Below, piece after piece: positions 47,260 to 57,263 of a stretch of DNA of 64,000 bases. Origin of the DNA: Mageeibacillus sp. UBA6976 (lineage in GTDB: Bacteria > Bacillota > Clostridia > Saccharofermentanales > Saccharofermentanaceae). The notes beneath the pieces were generated by a model. That model was not told the DNA's origin. It worked only from the letters and a program-made list of their open reading frames with translations, and did not search any database. Location of the stretch: assembly GCA_002450155.1 (NCBI GenBank), contig DJYO01000027.1, positions 1 to 64,000 of the forward strand, in the 5' to 3' direction. The position numbers and the translations under genes are program-made. Each line of letters begins with the position of its first letter. The stretch's first letter is position 1.

Positions 47260-47952
47260 ATGGCTCATATAGTTATCTCAGGTGGTTCAAGAGGCATAGG
47301 CAAAGCCTGCGCTCTCCTTTTCAATAGCAAAGGCTATGACGTAACGGTCCTGAGCAGAAAGGACCCTGAATATGACCTTGGAAGGATCAGGCATATTAAG
47401 TGCGATGTATCTTCGATGCAAAGCTGCAAAGATGCGATGAGCCTTATAGATGAACCTATCGATATCCTGCTGTCTAATGCGGGGATCTCACTAAGCGGAC
47501 TGATTACGGACTTTGACGAAGAAGAATACAGGAGAGTCATGGATACAAATTTCGGCGGCCTTTATAATCTTACCCGCCTGATAGTGCCTCAGATGGTCTC
47601 AAGAAAGAAGGGTTCGATTATCGCCATATCCTCAATGTGGGGACAGACCGGGGCTTCCTGCGAAGCCCTGTATTCAGCAAGCAAAGGCGCCATCGACAGC
47701 TATATCAAAGCCCTTGCCAAAGAGCTTGGTCCTTCAGGGATAAGAGTCAATGCCATATCTCCCGGAGTCGTTATGACCGACATGATGTCCTGTTATTCAG
47801 AAGAGGATATCGCCTGTCTCAAAGATGAGACTCCCCTCCAAAGACTGGGCAATGCAGACGACATTGCAAAGGCATGTCTGTTTGTAGCTTCTGACGATGC
47901 TTCCTTTGTAACAGGGCAGATAATAGGCGTTAACGGCGGTATGCTGATTTGA
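47260..47952 (+). CDS. short-chain dehydrogenase/reductase (FabG-like)
   Basis: A 230-residue classical SDR. It has the nucleotide motif ISGGSRGIGKA at residues 5-15, SNAGISLSG, the active-site Ser in ISSMWG, YSASKGAID with catalytic Tyr and Lys, and the C-terminal GQIIGVNGGML ending, all as in 3-oxoacyl-ACP reductases. Substrate is not certain. GGAGG lies 8 nt before the ATG at 47260; an ATG at 47241 is in another frame. Longer upstream reading frames overlap the divergent gene and lack a start signal. Confidence 0.88.
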   Translation: MAHIVISGGSRGIGKACALLFNSKGYDVTVLSRKDPEYDLGRIRHIKCDVSSMQSCKDAMSLIDEPIDILLSNAGISLSGLITDFDEEEYRRVMDTNFGGLYNLTRLIVPQMVSRKKGSIIAISSMWGQTGASCEALYSASKGAIDSYIKALAKELGPSGIRVNAISPGVVMTDMMSCYSEEDIACLKDETPLQRLGNADDIAKACLFVASDDASFVTGQIIGVNGGMLI

Positions 47953-48018
47953 AATAGAAGTTAAATTCAGTTACAATATTATAATTGTTTAATTATTTTT
48001 GATTAGGGGGATATATCA

Positions 48019-49386
48019 ATGGTCAAGAACAACTATTCCAAAATCACTCCGGAGATCGAAAAGCTTGCTGAAGTATGCAAGAGCAATACTATTGAATCAG
48101 AGCTTTACACTAAATATGACGTTAAACGCGGGTTAAGAGATATTAACGGTAAGGGCGTTCTTACCGGACTTACAAGGATATCAGAGATCAATGCCAGCAA
48201 GATAGTAGACGGTCAGTCCGTTCCCTGCGAGGGCGAACTGTTCTATCGCGGGATCAATGTCAAAGAACTTATCGCAGGACAGGGCGATAAGATGCACTGG
48301 GGATTTGAGGAGGCCACTTACCTGCTCTTATTCGGCAAGCTCCCTACTACTGCTGAGCTTGATGAATTCAAGCATATCCTTGCAGACGCAAGATCCAAGA
48401 TGCCTAAGAACTTCTTCAGAGATGTAATAATGCAGAAGCCTTCATCGGATCTTATGAACAATATAGCAAGAGGCGTACTTAATCTCTATGCTTACGATGC
48501 CCAGCCCATGGACATATCTATTCCCAATGTATTAAGGCAGTCTTTGGAGCTTATATCCATATTCCCTCTCCTTGCGGTACACAGCTATTCAGCTATGCAG
48601 TACTACATTGACAAGGAATCTCTTGTGGTACACCGCCCGAGGCCGGAACTTTCTACAGCTGAGAATTTCCTCTATATGTTAAGGCCTGATAACAAATATA
48701 CCGAGCTTGAGGCAAAGATCCTGGATATAGCTCTTATCCTCCACGCAGAGCACGGCGGCGGTAACAACTCAACATTTACTACACATGTAGTTACAAGCTC
48801 CGGCACAGATACATATTCTGCGATAGCAGCAGCGCTCTGTTCCCTCAAGGGTCCTAAGCACGGCGGCGCCAATATCCAGGTAGTCAACATGTTCAAGGAA
48901 TTAGAGAAGAATATCTCTGACTGGGAAGATGACGATGAGATATTAAGATACTTAGAGAAGATCCTGCATAAGGAAGCATACGACAGATCCGGTGTTATCT
49001 ATGGTATGGGGCATGCTGTTTATTCCATTTCAGACCCAAGAGCCCAGGTATTCAAGGGCTATGTAAGGAGCCTGTCCAAAGAGAAAAACAGGATCAAGGA
49101 ATATGAATTCTATGAGAGAGTCGAGAAACTCGCAGCAGAGCTTATCGCAGCAGAGAGACATATCTATAAGGGCGTATCCGCCAATATAGACTTCTACAGC
49201 GGTTTTGTATATTCTATGTTGGGCATACCTAAGGAGCTCTACACTCCTCTCTTTGCTATCGCAAGGATCTCAGGCTGGTCTGCTCACAGGCTTGAAGAGC
49301 TTAACGGCCGCGGCAAGATCATCAGACCTGCTTATAAGAGTGTTCAGGAGAGACAGACATATCTGCCCTTCGAGGACCGCAAATAA
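48019..49386 (+). CDS. citrate synthase
   Basis: A 455-residue enzyme that condenses acetyl-CoA and oxaloacetate to citrate. Catalytic regions: LHAEHGGGNNSTFTTHVVTS with the first His, GMGHAVYSISDPRAQVF with the second His, and NIDFYSGFVYSMLGIP with the Asp. PKHGGAN is also typical. A 2-methylcitrate synthase activity cannot be excluded. GGGGGA precedes the ATG. A TATAAT at 47980 could be its -10. uppP follows 18 nt later. Confidence 0.92.
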   Translation: MVKNNYSKITPEIEKLAEVCKSNTIESELYTKYDVKRGLRDINGKGVLTGLTRISEINASKIVDGQSVPCEGELFYRGINVKELIAGQGDKMHWGFEEATYLLLFGKLPTTAELDEFKHILADARSKMPKNFFRDVIMQKPSSDLMNNIARGVLNLYAYDAQPMDISIPNVLRQSLELISIFPLLAVHSYSAMQYYIDKESLVVHRPRPELSTAENFLYMLRPDNKYTELEAKILDIALILHAEHGGGNNSTFTTHVVTSSGTDTYSAIAAALCSLKGPKHGGANIQVVNMFKELEKNISDWEDDDEILRYLEKILHKEAYDRSGVIYGMGHAVYSISDPRAQVFKGYVRSLSKEKNRIKEYEFYERVEKLAAELIAAERHIYKGVSANIDFYSGFVYSMLGIPKELYTPLFAIARISGWSAHRLEELNGRGKIIRPAYKSVQERQTYLPFEDRK

Positions 49387-49404
49387 ATATTTGGAGTTTG
49401 TTTT

Positions 49405-50265
49405 ATGTTAGATTACCTTGTAGCCTTCCTCTTCGGTATTGTTGAAGGCATAACTGAATGGCTTCCTGTATCTTCTACAGGACACATGATACTTCTTAAC
49501 GAATTCTTTAAGCTCAATGTATCTGAGGAATTCTACAGCCTGTATCTGGTAGTTATCCAGCTGGGCGCCATCCTTGCAGTAGTGCTTATCTTCTGGCTGG
49601 ACATATGGCCCTTCGGCACCAAACACAATAAGCATCCGTTGTCTAACGAGGGATTCGGAAGGTATATAAAGAAAGATAAGTTCATCATGTGGTTTAAGAT
49701 CATCGTAGCCTGCATACCTGCAGCAATAATAGGCGTTCTGTTAGATGACTGGCTTGATGAGCATTTCTATAACTATGTGGTAGTTGCAATAGCTCTTATC
49801 GTCTTCGGTATAGCTTTTATTGTCGTTGAGCGCCTTGCCAGGAAGAAAAAATTCAGAGTTAATACAGTATCTGAGATCTCATGGCTCGACTCTCTGCTCA
49901 TAGGTGTATTCCAGCTCCTGGCAGCTATCTTCCCCGGTACATCAAGATCAGGTTCGACGATCGTCGGCTCCATCGGTATCGGCATAAAAAGAGAGGCTGC
50001 AGCCAGATTTACATTCTACCTTGCCATTCCTGTAATGTTTGGAGCAAGCCTTCTTAAGATATTAAAGTTTGAAGGAGACGTATCAGCCCACGAGATCGGA
50101 CTCCTTGCAGTAGGTATGGTCACTGCATTCATAGTAAGCATAGCAGTCATCAAAGGCCTTCTCGCATACATAAGAAAGCATGACTTTACCGTATTTGGCT
50201 ACTACAGGATCATACTGGGCATCATAGTCCTGATCTGCGGCGCTACCGGTGTTATCGGCAAGTGA
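49405..50265 (+). CDS. uppP: undecaprenyl-diphosphatase UppP (BacA)
   Basis: A 286-residue membrane protein with about eight segments that recycles the undecaprenyl carrier for wall synthesis; overexpression of this family gives bacitracin resistance. Signatures: EGITEWLPVSSTGHMILL with the Glu-rich catalytic motif at about 13-30 and FPGTSRSGSTIVGSIGIG with the second catalytic Arg/Ser. It ends exactly where leuA, on the other strand, ends. Confidence 0.96.
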   Translation: MLDYLVAFLFGIVEGITEWLPVSSTGHMILLNEFFKLNVSEEFYSLYLVVIQLGAILAVVLIFWLDIWPFGTKHNKHPLSNEGFGRYIKKDKFIMWFKIIVACIPAAIIGVLLDDWLDEHFYNYVVVAIALIVFGIAFIVVERLARKKKFRVNTVSEISWLDSLLIGVFQLLAAIFPGTSRSGSTIVGSIGIGIKREAAARFTFYLAIPVMFGASLLKILKFEGDVSAHEIGLLAVGMVTAFIVSIAVIKGLLAYIRKHDFTVFGYYRIILGIIVLICGATGVIGK

Positions 50266-51948
50266 TCAAAGCTGACTTATCATCCTGTTATAAGCACAGA
50301 TGACAGCTCTTACCGATGACTTGGTAACAGAGCTTGAAACACCGGCACCCACGTAGGTCTTCTTATTGTCACCATTTACGATCTCGATAAATGTGATAGC
50401 AGCTGAATCGGAACCGCTCTTCATGGCGTGCTCTGAATAATTGCCGATATGGAATTCAATTCCGGTATATCTCTTAAAGGCATCAGTAAAGGCATCGAGA
50501 AGACCGTTACCCTTGCCGCTGATCTTAACCTCTTCACCATTATGTGTGATTATGGCATTAACAGCAGACTCCTGCTCGCTGTTTTGCGTCTCGGAAAAAG
50601 TCTTAAGACCGTATGGCTCCAATACATTTATGAACTTATCGTCAAAGAGATCGAATACCTGCTGCGGCAAGAGCTCGACTTCTGCGCCGTTCTCCTCTGC
50701 TGCTGCCTTAACATAGGGCAGGAAGTCCTTCTGGAAGCTCCTGGGGAGCTGAACGCCAAAGTATGTATCCATAACATAGGCGATACCACCGCGGCCGGAC
50801 TGGGAATTGATCCTGATTATAGGCTCGTAGTCTCTGCCCACATCCGAGGGATCGATAGGAAGATAAGGAACGGCCCAGATGTTGCTGTTACTTTCTTCCA
50901 TAGCTTTGCGGCCTTTGTTTATCGCATCCTGATGAGATCCGGAGAAAGCCGTAAATACCAGTTTGCCTGACCAGGGCTGGCGCGGCCCGACCTTCATGCC
51001 TGTGCATTCCTCGTAGATATCGATAGTTTTATTCATGTCGGTAAAATCCAGTTTTGGATCCACACCTGTCATCATCAGATTGATGGCCAGCGTTACTATG
51101 TCCACATTTCCGGTCCTCTCCCCGTTGCCAAAGAGTGTTCCCTCTACCCTGTCTGCACCTGCCATAAGACCGAACTCGGAAGTCGCAACAGCAGTTCCTC
51201 TGTCGTTATGTGTATGCAGGGATACTATGATAGAATCCCTGTATCTTGTATTACGGCAGAAATACTCCACCTGATCCGCATACACATTGGCAGTCTGGTA
51301 TTCAACAGTCTCCGGCAGATTGATTATCGCCTTGTTATCAGGCGCAGGCTTCCAGCAGTCAAGGACAGCGTCGCAGATCTTAACTGCAAAATCAGGCTCG
51401 GTAGATGAGAATGATTCAGGAGAATACTCTAAGATAAACTCCGTACCACTGTTATCGTTATCGATATATTCCTTTATCATCTTTGCTCCGGATACGGCAA
51501 GATCGATGCATTCATCCTGACCAAAGCCGAAAACAACTTCTCTTTGGAGGGTGCTTGTGGAATTATAGAGATGTATGATCACCTTGGCTGCTCCCTTAAC
51601 AGCTTCCATAGTCTTCTCGATAATGTGACTCCTGGACTGGGTCAGCACCTGGATCGCAACATCAGAAGGGATAAGGTCATTATCTATCAGGTATCTGCAG
51701 AAGTTGTAGTCAGTCTCGGACGCAGCGGGGAAACCGATCTCGATCTCCTTGAATCCGGTCTCGCAGAGAAACTTAAAGAATTCCACCTTCTGCTCTAAGT
51801 CCATAGGAACCTCGAGAGCCTGATTACCGTCTCTCAGATCTACAGAGCACCATACCGGTGCCTTGGTTATCCTGTTGGAAGGCCAGGACCTGGTATCCAG
51901 ATCGACCACCGGCAGAGCCTTATATCTGCTGTAATTCATTGATCTCAT
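50266..51948 (-). CDS. leuA: 2-isopropylmalate synthase
   Basis: A 560-residue enzyme of the long LeuA type that condenses acetyl-CoA with 2-oxoisovalerate, the first step of leucine synthesis. DREs: SVDLRDGNQAL (metal-binding Asp) near residue 35, SLHTHNDRGTAVATSEFG with the metal His residues, GNGERTGNVDIVTLA, and a C-terminal regulatory domain where leucine feeds back. The start at 51948 is set by GGAGG 7 nt upstream; eight earlier codons contain that site. Expression is controlled by the leucine T-box directly upstream. Confidence 0.95.
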   Translation of the reverse strand: MRSMNYSRYKALPVVDLDTRSWPSNRITKAPVWCSVDLRDGNQALEVPMDLEQKVEFFKFLCETGFKEIEIGFPAASETDYNFCRYLIDNDLIPSDVAIQVLTQSRSHIIEKTMEAVKGAAKVIIHLYNSTSTLQREVVFGFGQDECIDLAVSGAKMIKEYIDNDNSGTEFILEYSPESFSSTEPDFAVKICDAVLDCWKPAPDNKAIINLPETVEYQTANVYADQVEYFCRNTRYRDSIIVSLHTHNDRGTAVATSEFGLMAGADRVEGTLFGNGERTGNVDIVTLAINLMMTGVDPKLDFTDMNKTIDIYEECTGMKVGPRQPWSGKLVFTAFSGSHQDAINKGRKAMEESNSNIWAVPYLPIDPSDVGRDYEPIIRINSQSGRGGIAYVMDTYFGVQLPRSFQKDFLPYVKAAAEENGAEVELLPQQVFDLFDDKFINVLEPYGLKTFSETQNSEQESAVNAIITHNGEEVKISGKGNGLLDAFTDAFKRYTGIEFHIGNYSEHAMKSGSDSAAITFIEIVNGDNKKTYVGAGVSSSVTKSSVRAVICAYNRMISQL

Positions 51949-51965
51949 AGAATTACCTCCATATT

Positions 51966-52242
51966 CCGACAAAAATACCCCGTCGCCGTATTAGAGACGA
52001 AGGGGCATTCGCGGTACCACTCTAATTCACCATAAGGTGCACTCTATGGATACGGGATCAGGTCCGATATCCTGCCTTTGTAACGTAAGGCCTACGTTCA
52101 GATCTAATAAAGACTATCGTTCAATCTGAAAGCTCAGAGGTGAGTTCATCCGATTTCCTGTTCCCGGCTCGCACCTTATCCGGTTCTCTGCTAACAGGTC
52201 CTGAGGATTACTATTCCCCTTCAACGCATTTATTATTTGTTT
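51966..52242 (-). ncRNA. leucine T-box riboswitch of leuA
   Basis: The leader carries the T-box antiterminator sequence AGAGTGGTACCGCG (52010-52023 in reverse), then a terminator stem (cccc...cgtc paired with gacg...gggg, 51971-52005) ending in TATTTTTG. Stem I has the AGTA loop-E side (GAATAGTAATCC) and the specifier in GAACTCACC, with codon CTC (52142-52144), a leucine codon. Uncharged tRNA-Leu should stabilise the antiterminator and allow leuA transcription. Confidence 0.93.
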
Positions 52243-52247
52243 TTGTC

Positions 52248-52275
52248 ATTGTAACAGACAAAACACCTTTGTCAA
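52248..52275 (-). promoter_or_regulatory. leuA promoter
   Basis: TTGACA (52270-52275), 16-nt spacer, TACAAT (52248-52253), just upstream of the T-box leader and 30 nt past the murD stop. No terminator is visible between murD and this promoter. Confidence 0.8.
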
Positions 52276-52305
52276 ACTTTATCAGGAAACATCCTTATTC
52301 AAATA

Positions 52306-53796
52306 CTATAAACTATTTACCAGGTCTCTGAACATATCGCCCCTGTGCTCAAAATGCCTAAAGTGATCGTAGGATGTACCGATAGAAGACATGATGACGA
52401 TCTCCCCCGGCTTTGCAAGTTCTCTGGCCTTGCTGATCGCTTCCTTATAAGCATTAACGACATTGTCACGGGTCTTGGGGAATTCATATATGTCATTGGG
52501 ATCGTCAGGGATCCTGATTATCTCATAAGTCCTTCCCTGAGCTTCTTTGGCAATGATATCTTCTACAAGATCACCATTGGAGCCATAGATGATTATCCTG
52601 TCGCAGACCTTAAGGATGGCATCGCCAAGCTTAGAATAAAGACATTTCTTATCAGCGCCGCCGCAGATGAGAACACCCTTCTCCCCACGGTCTGCAAGAG
52701 CATTCATGGTATTGAGGGATCTGTTGGGCGAAGTATCGATGGAGGAGTTATACCACCTTACTCCGTCAAGCTCTCTTATAAATTCGATCCTGTGGGGCAC
52801 ACCCTTGAAATTCTCTGCCACATATTTGATATCTTCGGGCTTAACATATTCAATGGTAGCGCAAATTGCTGCAAGGAAATTCTCCACATTATGGTTCCCT
52901 GGGATAAAGATGTCCTTCTTATCGCAGATCTGTGTCTTAACTCCGTTTGCTTCGTATATAAGCTTGCCGTCTTCAAGATAAGCTACAGGATAAAGAGGGC
53001 TCTCAGGTCTTAGAACGTTCTTCTTATCGATGGAGAAGAACTTGACCGTGCCTCTGGCAATATCCTTCATCTCATAGGTTAAGTCACATCCTGCATTTAA
53101 TACTACCTTGCCGCAGGGACCCTGGTTCCTGAAGCTGTTGACCTTGCTCTGGATGTATTCGTCGTAGTCCTTGTGGAAATCCAGATGGTTAGGAGTTATG
53201 TTCGTTACTATAACAACATCCGAGGGTACTGATATGCTCATGAGTTGGAAGGAAGACAGCTCTAATACCACCTTGTCTTCAGGCTGCATCTCCCCTACTC
53301 TGTCAAGAAGCGGAGTTCCGATGTTGCCGCCGACATAGACCTTGTATCCGGCCTGCTTTAATATCTCTGAAGTAAGAGTAGTCGTAGTCGTCTTGCCGTC
53401 TGAACCTGTTATGGAGAATATCTCGCAGGGACAAAGATCCATAAACAGCTCCATCTCAGTCGTGATTATGGAACCTCTTGCCTTACAGGAAGAAAGCTCA
53501 GGCAGCTCAAGTCTCATCTTGGGCGTCTTAAATACGATATCAAAGAATGTATCTCTTAAGGCATCAAGGTATCCTTCGCCCAGAGACCAGGATACATTGC
53601 CGCTGCAAGCTTCGCTTAGCTCAGCTACAGTGCCTGACATTACAGGATCGTCTATGGGGAGCTTATCGAAGGCCGTAACCTTGCAGCCCATGCCGGCAAG
53701 CCACTTTATAAGAGGCTTATTGGATATACCTACACCTATGACCGCAGCTTTGCGGCCGTTAATAAATGATCTGAATTCTTCAAGCTTAACGTTCAT
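52306..53796 (-). CDS. murD: UDP-N-acetylmuramoylalanine-D-glutamate ligase
   Basis: A 496-residue Mur ligase that adds D-glutamate to the peptidoglycan precursor using ATP. N-terminal Rossmann region AVIGVGISNKPLIKWLAGMG, ATP loop SITGSDGKTTTTTL (about 113), VTNITPNHLDFH, and HNVENFLAAIC. The start at 53796 follows AAGGTG; a GTG three codons upstream is possible. It lies outside a division/wall cluster, 17 nt after the ABC exporter genes. Confidence 0.93.
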   Translation of the reverse strand: MNVKLEEFRSFINGRKAAVIGVGISNKPLIKWLAGMGCKVTAFDKLPIDDPVMSGTVAELSEACSGNVSWSLGEGYLDALRDTFFDIVFKTPKMRLELPELSSCKARGSIITTEMELFMDLCPCEIFSITGSDGKTTTTTLTSEILKQAGYKVYVGGNIGTPLLDRVGEMQPEDKVVLELSSFQLMSISVPSDVVIVTNITPNHLDFHKDYDEYIQSKVNSFRNQGPCGKVVLNAGCDLTYEMKDIARGTVKFFSIDKKNVLRPESPLYPVAYLEDGKLIYEANGVKTQICDKKDIFIPGNHNVENFLAAICATIEYVKPEDIKYVAENFKGVPHRIEFIRELDGVRWYNSSIDTSPNRSLNTMNALADRGEKGVLICGGADKKCLYSKLGDAILKVCDRIIIYGSNGDLVEDIIAKEAQGRTYEIIRIPDDPNDIYEFPKTRDNVVNAYKEAISKARELAKPGEIVIMSSIGTSYDHFRHFEHRGDMFRDLVNSL

Positions 53797-53813
53797 CTTA
53801 GTCACCTTATTTC

Positions 53814-55544
53814 TTAAGATATATATGAAGCATAGAGTTTGGAATAGAAACCACCCTTCTTAACAAGGGTTTTGTGGTCACCTATCTCCCTTACCTCGCC
53901 ATCAATAAGTACAACTATCTTATCACAACCGGTAATTGTAGAAAGTCTGTGAGCGATAATTATTCCCGTTCTTCCGTTAAGAAGCTCTGATACGGCTTCC
54001 TGGATCTTCTTCTCTGTTACGACATCCACCGATGATGTGGCTTCATCCAGGACCATTATCGCAGGATCAGCTGCCATGGCTCTCGTAATGGTGAGGAGCT
54101 GTTTTTGTCCTTCGGAGATATCGTCTCTTGAATTATCCACTATCTCACCATAGGCCCCGGGGAGCTTCCTTATAAAGGAATCGCTGCCGCTCTTTTTGGC
54201 AGAAGCTATGGCGAGCTCGTCCGGCATCTCTTCGTCTGCAAACTTTATGTTATCCATGATGGAGCCGTTATAAAGCCAGGCATCTTGAGTTACGAATCCT
54301 ATATATTCCCTAAGCCTTGATCTCGGGATGTCCTTAATAGATCTGCCGCCTACCAGGATATCGCCTGAATCAGGTTCATAGTATTTCATAAGAAGATTAA
54401 TGAGCGTGGTCTTGCCGCATCCGGTGGGACCTACTATCGCATAAGACTCACCTGCACCGATCTTAAAGGAAACATTCTTAAGGACAGGCCTGCCCGGTAC
54501 ATAAGAGAAGCTAACATCCTTAAACTCAATATCTATCTTGGAGGTTTTGGTATAACCGTATTCTTCGGCACCGGATTCATCTCTTATCTCATCCTCATCC
54601 AGGAATTCAGCGATCCTGGACATGCAGGCAAAAGAGTCAGACAGCTCAGTATAGACCGCAGACAAGTCATTAAAGGGTTTCATGAAACGGCTTGCATATG
54701 CAAGAAGCGAAGACAGGGCACCAATGGTAACTGTCCCGCCGATCCCGAGGAAAGCACCCCATAAGACAACTCCTGCATAGATAAGCGCATTAACAAACCT
54801 TGTAGACGGATTGCTTATAGAGCTTAAGAATGTAGCTTTTGTAGCAGTCTTCCGGTAGGATTCGTTTATCCCGGCAAAATCCTCTATCTTTAAATCAGTG
54901 ACATTATAGAGTCTGCACTCTCTTAATGTACCTGCCATCTCAGATATGAATCCCGTCTGATCTGCCCTTTCCTCGGACTGCTTCCTGAAAGATACAAAAG
55001 CGCCCTTGGCTATAAGATATGAAACAAGGAAAGACAGCGGCGTAAGGACAAGTACCATAGTAGCTATCTTCCAATTGATGTGATACATGATGAACAGAGT
55101 AACTATGATAGACATGACCCCTGCTACAAACTGATTAAGGAATAACAGAAAGCCGTCAGCTATAGTCTCAGTGTCACTTATTATCATGCTCTCAACCTTG
55201 CCTTGAGGTGCTCTGTCAAGATATGAGACTTTGAGCCTGCCAATCTTGTTGTAGCAATCGTTACGAAGCTTCATTGCAACACTGTAGGAGATCCTGTTAT
55301 TTATCCTCATGAGCAGTAATTCGGCTAAAGCCGATACTACTATAAGCACAAGGATGATCAAGAGATTGTTAATAAGAGAACTGTAGCCTTCTGCAAGACC
55401 TATGCAATCTATTGCCCTGCCTGCAAAATCAGGAATAGACATAGCAGCGACAGAGTAGATCACGCCAAATATAAAGGCGAGGAATATATAGCCGCCAAGA
55501 CCTTTGGAATAACTGAGAAAGCGCTTTAGGATCTTAATCTTCAT
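53814..55544 (-). CDS. ABC exporter subunit B (canonical ATP site)
   Basis: A 576-residue half-transporter: six membrane segments in residues 1-310, then an ATPase domain with Walker A IVGPTGCGKTTLINLLM, signature ISEGQKQLLTITRAM, and Walker B IMVLDEATSSVD, which has the catalytic Glu. It overlaps the partner gene by 11 nt. With the Walker B of the partner reading FDD, the pair fits a heterodimeric exporter like TM287/288, where this subunit supplies the consensus Walker site. Substrate unknown (drug or peptide). Confidence 0.9.
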   Translation of the reverse strand: MKIKILKRFLSYSKGLGGYIFLAFIFGVIYSVAAMSIPDFAGRAIDCIGLAEGYSSLINNLLIILVLIVVSALAELLLMRINNRISYSVAMKLRNDCYNKIGRLKVSYLDRAPQGKVESMIISDTETIADGFLLFLNQFVAGVMSIIVTLFIMYHINWKIATMVLVLTPLSFLVSYLIAKGAFVSFRKQSEERADQTGFISEMAGTLRECRLYNVTDLKIEDFAGINESYRKTATKATFLSSISNPSTRFVNALIYAGVVLWGAFLGIGGTVTIGALSSLLAYASRFMKPFNDLSAVYTELSDSFACMSRIAEFLDEDEIRDESGAEEYGYTKTSKIDIEFKDVSFSYVPGRPVLKNVSFKIGAGESYAIVGPTGCGKTTLINLLMKYYEPDSGDILVGGRSIKDIPRSRLREYIGFVTQDAWLYNGSIMDNIKFADEEMPDELAIASAKKSGSDSFIRKLPGAYGEIVDNSRDDISEGQKQLLTITRAMAADPAIMVLDEATSSVDVVTEKKIQEAVSELLNGRTGIIIAHRLSTITGCDKIVVLIDGEVREIGDHKTLVKKGGFYSKLYASYIS

Positions 55545-57261
55545 TAGCACCCTCCACAGTCTGAAGAGAGCAGAAATACTTATAAGTATCGCTTATTCTG
55601 ATAAGCTCTTCGTGAGGAGCTGCATAAGTAAGCCTGCCGTCTTCGATAAGAAAGATCCTGTCGCAGTCTCTTACCGTACTTATCTTCTGGGATATAAAGA
55701 TAATTGTCGGGCTATTCTCAAGTTTATCAAGATTTGCTATGAATCTCTTCTCTGTTGCGCTGTCTAAAGCAGAAGTCGAATCGTCGAATATAAGCAATCC
55801 CGGATTGTCACATATGGCTCTTGCTATCCCTATCCTCTGCTTTTGTCCTCCGGAAAGACCGGTTCCCAGTGAAGATACCTGATAGTCCAGGCCTTCTTCC
55901 TTTGATGCTATTATGTCATCTGAGCAGGATAAGAAAGCGGCTCTGTCGATCATACCGTCATCTATTCCGGTCCTGCCGAGTGTTATATTGTCTCTTATAG
56001 AGCCGGAGAGCATCCTCGTTTTCTGAAGAGCTACACCTATGCTTGAAGCTTTCGATACTCCGGAAATATCCCGGACCTTCATGCCGTCGATAGTGATCTC
56101 CCCTGAAGCAGGCTCATACATCCCTGCCATAAGAGAAGCAATAGTAGACTTACCGCTTCCTGTCCTGCCGATTATGCCTATCTTCTCGCCGGGAGCTATG
56201 ACAAAGCTCATATCCTCTACCGAAGGCTCCTGATTACCTTCATAAGTAAAGGATACATCCTTAAATTCCACCTTATGGGCTGTCTTGGGGGAGCTTAATA
56301 TAAGATCCCCATCCCTGCCGGGCTCGATATCCAGGATCTCCTCACACCTTGATACACAGGCAATTGCTCTTGATACGGATATGATGAGATTTGCAAGTTT
56401 AACAAGCTCTATAAGGATCTGAGACATATAGTTATATAGAGCAACCACAGCTCCTGTTGATAGATTCCCGGTATTAACCTCAATATAACCCATGTAGATA
56501 AGTGCTATGATGGCAAGGTTTATAAAGCTGATGGTAACAGGGTTAAGCCAGGATGAGATATTGGCCGAATAGCGCTGGAAGCGGCTTAATCTCAGGCTCT
56601 GAGCCTCAAAAGCCTTATTATCACGATCTGTCCTGTTATAACCTCTTATGACCCTGACACCTGATATGCTGTTATCGGTCTTTTTTATAAGGTCATCCAG
56701 ACTTTTGCGGGTATCCTTATATGCAGGGATGGATAGCTTAAGATTAAATGCAACAAAGCAAGATAAGATAACTATGGTTATGACAAAGACCATAGCGGAC
56801 TTCAGGTCAATGGTAAAGGCCATTATACAGGCTCCAAAGACTATAAAAGGAGATCTCAACAGCAGTCTCAGGAACAGATTGATCCCAGAAGATATCTGAT
56901 TAACATCAGATGTAAGGGATGTAACCAGATTTGCTCTCCCCGCCTTCTCATAGCTTGCCGCATCAAGTGATTCCAGCTTTCTGAACAGTTCCATGCGAAG
57001 AGACGAGGATATCCCGTTTGCAGCATATGCTGCAAAATACTGGGCGCTTATGGCACTGACAAAGCCAACCACTGCAAATATGACCAAAAGCAAGGCTCTT
57101 GATCTTATATAAGATCCGTCACCTGTAGCAATTCCCTTATCGATCATCCCTGCAACTATGATCGGCACTGTGAGCTCAAAGCTTGCCTCGAGAAGCTTAA
57201 ACAGAGGGCTCAATATACATGATGCCCTGTATCTCTTAAAATGCTTTACGAGTATCCGCAT
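55534..57261 (-). CDS. ABC exporter subunit A (degenerate ATP site)
   Basis: A 575-residue half-transporter: six membrane segments to about residue 310, then Walker A IGRTGSGKSTIASLM, signature LSGGQKQRIGIARAI, and a Walker B ending LLIFDDSTSALD where Asp replaces the catalytic Glu. This is the mark of the degenerate-site half in heterodimeric exporters. It starts 2 nt after the amidohydrolase gene and overlaps the partner gene, so the two are made together. Confidence 0.9.
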   Translation of the reverse strand: MRILVKHFKRYRASCILSPLFKLLEASFELTVPIIVAGMIDKGIATGDGSYIRSRALLLVIFAVVGFVSAISAQYFAAYAANGISSSLRMELFRKLESLDAASYEKAGRANLVTSLTSDVNQISSGINLFLRLLLRSPFIVFGACIMAFTIDLKSAMVFVITIVILSCFVAFNLKLSIPAYKDTRKSLDDLIKKTDNSISGVRVIRGYNRTDRDNKAFEAQSLRLSRFQRYSANISSWLNPVTISFINLAIIALIYMGYIEVNTGNLSTGAVVALYNYMSQILIELVKLANLIISVSRAIACVSRCEEILDIEPGRDGDLILSSPKTAHKVEFKDVSFTYEGNQEPSVEDMSFVIAPGEKIGIIGRTGSGKSTIASLMAGMYEPASGEITIDGMKVRDISGVSKASSIGVALQKTRMLSGSIRDNITLGRTGIDDGMIDRAAFLSCSDDIIASKEEGLDYQVSSLGTGLSGGQKQRIGIARAICDNPGLLIFDDSTSALDSATEKRFIANLDKLENSPTIIFISQKISTVRDCDRIFLIEDGRLTYAAPHEELIRISDTYKYFCSLQTVEGANED

Positions 57262-57263
57262 TA

